Source: Pseudoalteromonas lipolytica (GTDB lineage: Bacteria > Pseudomonadota > Gammaproteobacteria > Enterobacterales > Alteromonadaceae). From it: a DNA stretch of 64,000 nucleotides. The stretch covers positions 62,001 to 126,000 of the forward strand of contig NZ_FPAZ01000014.1 of the NCBI RefSeq assembly GCF_900116435.1, written 5' to 3'. Below the pieces are notes generated by a model that saw nothing but the letters and a program-made list of their open reading frames with translations, ran no database searches and had not been told where the DNA came from. A program made the translations under genes and the position numbers. Positions 63,395-64,000 of the stretch are shown piece by piece (positions within the stretch are counted from its first letter, which is position 1; each line of letters starts with the position of its first letter).

Positions 63395-64000
63395 TTGTTT
63401 AGGCTGTATTTTTACCTCTATTTAACCCTCGCTGTTTGCCTAAGTAGCGCAGCGTGGGTACTAGAGACTTATTTTCCTTCTCCTCCCGCTCACTCGTTAG
63501 AACAGCAACTCGCACACCACCTGCTAAGTGTAGAAAGCCAAGTCGATAATGCGTTAATAAAAAAATCGCCCCTTGCCAGTTTCTACTTAGGCGATGCTTT
63601 AAAACAACCCCTGTTACGAGGCGAAGTGATCAGTGTTAATGACCCTGAAGGGAATGTGTATTTTCATCGACTTGCTGTCGATGGTGACACCATTTTAAGC
63701 GCTGGCCCTTACGTACAAACAGAAGAAACAGCATCACAATCCCTCGTGAGTCTGGTTTTTTATAGTAGTGTTGCATTAGCGGTGGTTATTTTTACCGGCC
63801 CATTACTGATTGATTTAAGTAAACTACGTAGAGCAAGTAGCAAAATTTCAAATGCTGATTTTAGCCCGCAAGTTCAATTTAGCCGCTTTAGTTTATTAAA
63901 AAGCATAGGCGATACCTTTGATAATATGGCACAGGCACTTTATAACCGAAACCAAAGTCAGCGCGAACTTATCAACGCCGTTTCACATGACTTTTTAACC
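63395..64000 (+). CDS. Sensor histidine kinase, N-terminal part (cut by window end)
   Basis: From a TTG at 63395 the frame stays open to the window end, giving 202 residues. Two membrane helices (about residues 5-24 and 118-138) bracket a periplasmic sensor domain of ~90 residues; a HAMP-like linker follows (LRRASSKISNADF), then the start of the H-box, LINAVSHDFLT, with the phospho-acceptor His in SHD. It starts 6 bases after the response regulator and would phosphorylate it. The ATP-binding domain lies beyond the window. The start codon is uncertain. Confidence 0.85.
   Translation, partial: MFRLYFYLYLTLAVCLSSAAWVLETYFPSPPAHSLEQQLAHHLLSVESQVDNALIKKSPLASFYLGDALKQPLLRGEVISVNDPEGNVYFHRLAVDGDTILSAGPYVQTEETASQSLVSLVFYSSVALAVVIFTGPLLIDLSKLRRASSKISNADFSPQVQFSRFSLLKSIGDTFDNMAQALYNRNQSQRELINAVSHDFLT

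Overview
The window reads as a chromosomal segment of a marine gammaproteobacterium of the Alteromonadales, most likely Pseudoalteromonas or a close relative. This is inferred from the moderate-to-low GC content, a large TonB-dependent receptor of the Xanthomonas/Caulobacter type, a MipA / DUF3019 / two-component cluster, and secreted peptidases and glycosidases typical of that group. No rRNA, tRNA, prophage, insertion sequence or CRISPR array was seen.

Positions 1-28300 are mostly ordinary housekeeping and accessory genes. They include an alpha/beta-hydrolase tail, Dps, oligopeptidase B, an RND efflux pump with its adaptor, two large extracytoplasmic zinc metallopeptidases, a PQ-loop protein, the YdbS/YdbT PH-domain pair, a hexose-6-phosphate mutarotase, a MarR regulator with a porin, an iron-type PepSY/DUF2271/DUF4198 operon, and a DoxX-pirin-LysR group. 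Embedded here (4539-4775, minus strand) is a good promoter plus c-di-GMP-I (GEMM) riboswitch. It now drives only the binding domains of a GbpA-like chitin-binding protein whose catalytic domain and signal peptide are missing.

Positions 28300-61053 are a large arabinan / L-arabinose utilisation locus. Outside the cytoplasm are four GH43 enzymes (two endo-arabinanase types, two exo-arabinofuranosidase types, plus a further GH43 of unclear specificity, making five in all), a lipoprotein GH127 beta-L-arabinofuranosidase and an exported mutarotase. Uptake is by a TonB-dependent receptor, an SSS symporter and a GPH-type MFS symporter. Inside the cell, AraB-AraD-AraA feed pentose phosphate to transaldolase and transketolase, all encoded here. 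A second, oxidative set (SDR dehydrogenase, SMP-30/gluconolactonase-type lactonase, TauE/SafE-type exporter) follows the GntR/FadR-type regulator. A shared AT-rich motif, roughly TTGTATKATAAT, recurs in front of most of these transcription units and is proposed as the operator of that regulator.

Positions 61400-64000 hold a MipA/OmpV outer-membrane protein, a DUF3019 protein, an OmpR-type response regulator and a histidine kinase cut by the window end.

The most interesting items are the riboswitch in front of a decapitated GbpA gene, the predicted arabinose regulon spanning two catabolic routes, a hairpin-rich intergenic element at 40285-40510, and an FKBP-like protein coupled to GH127.
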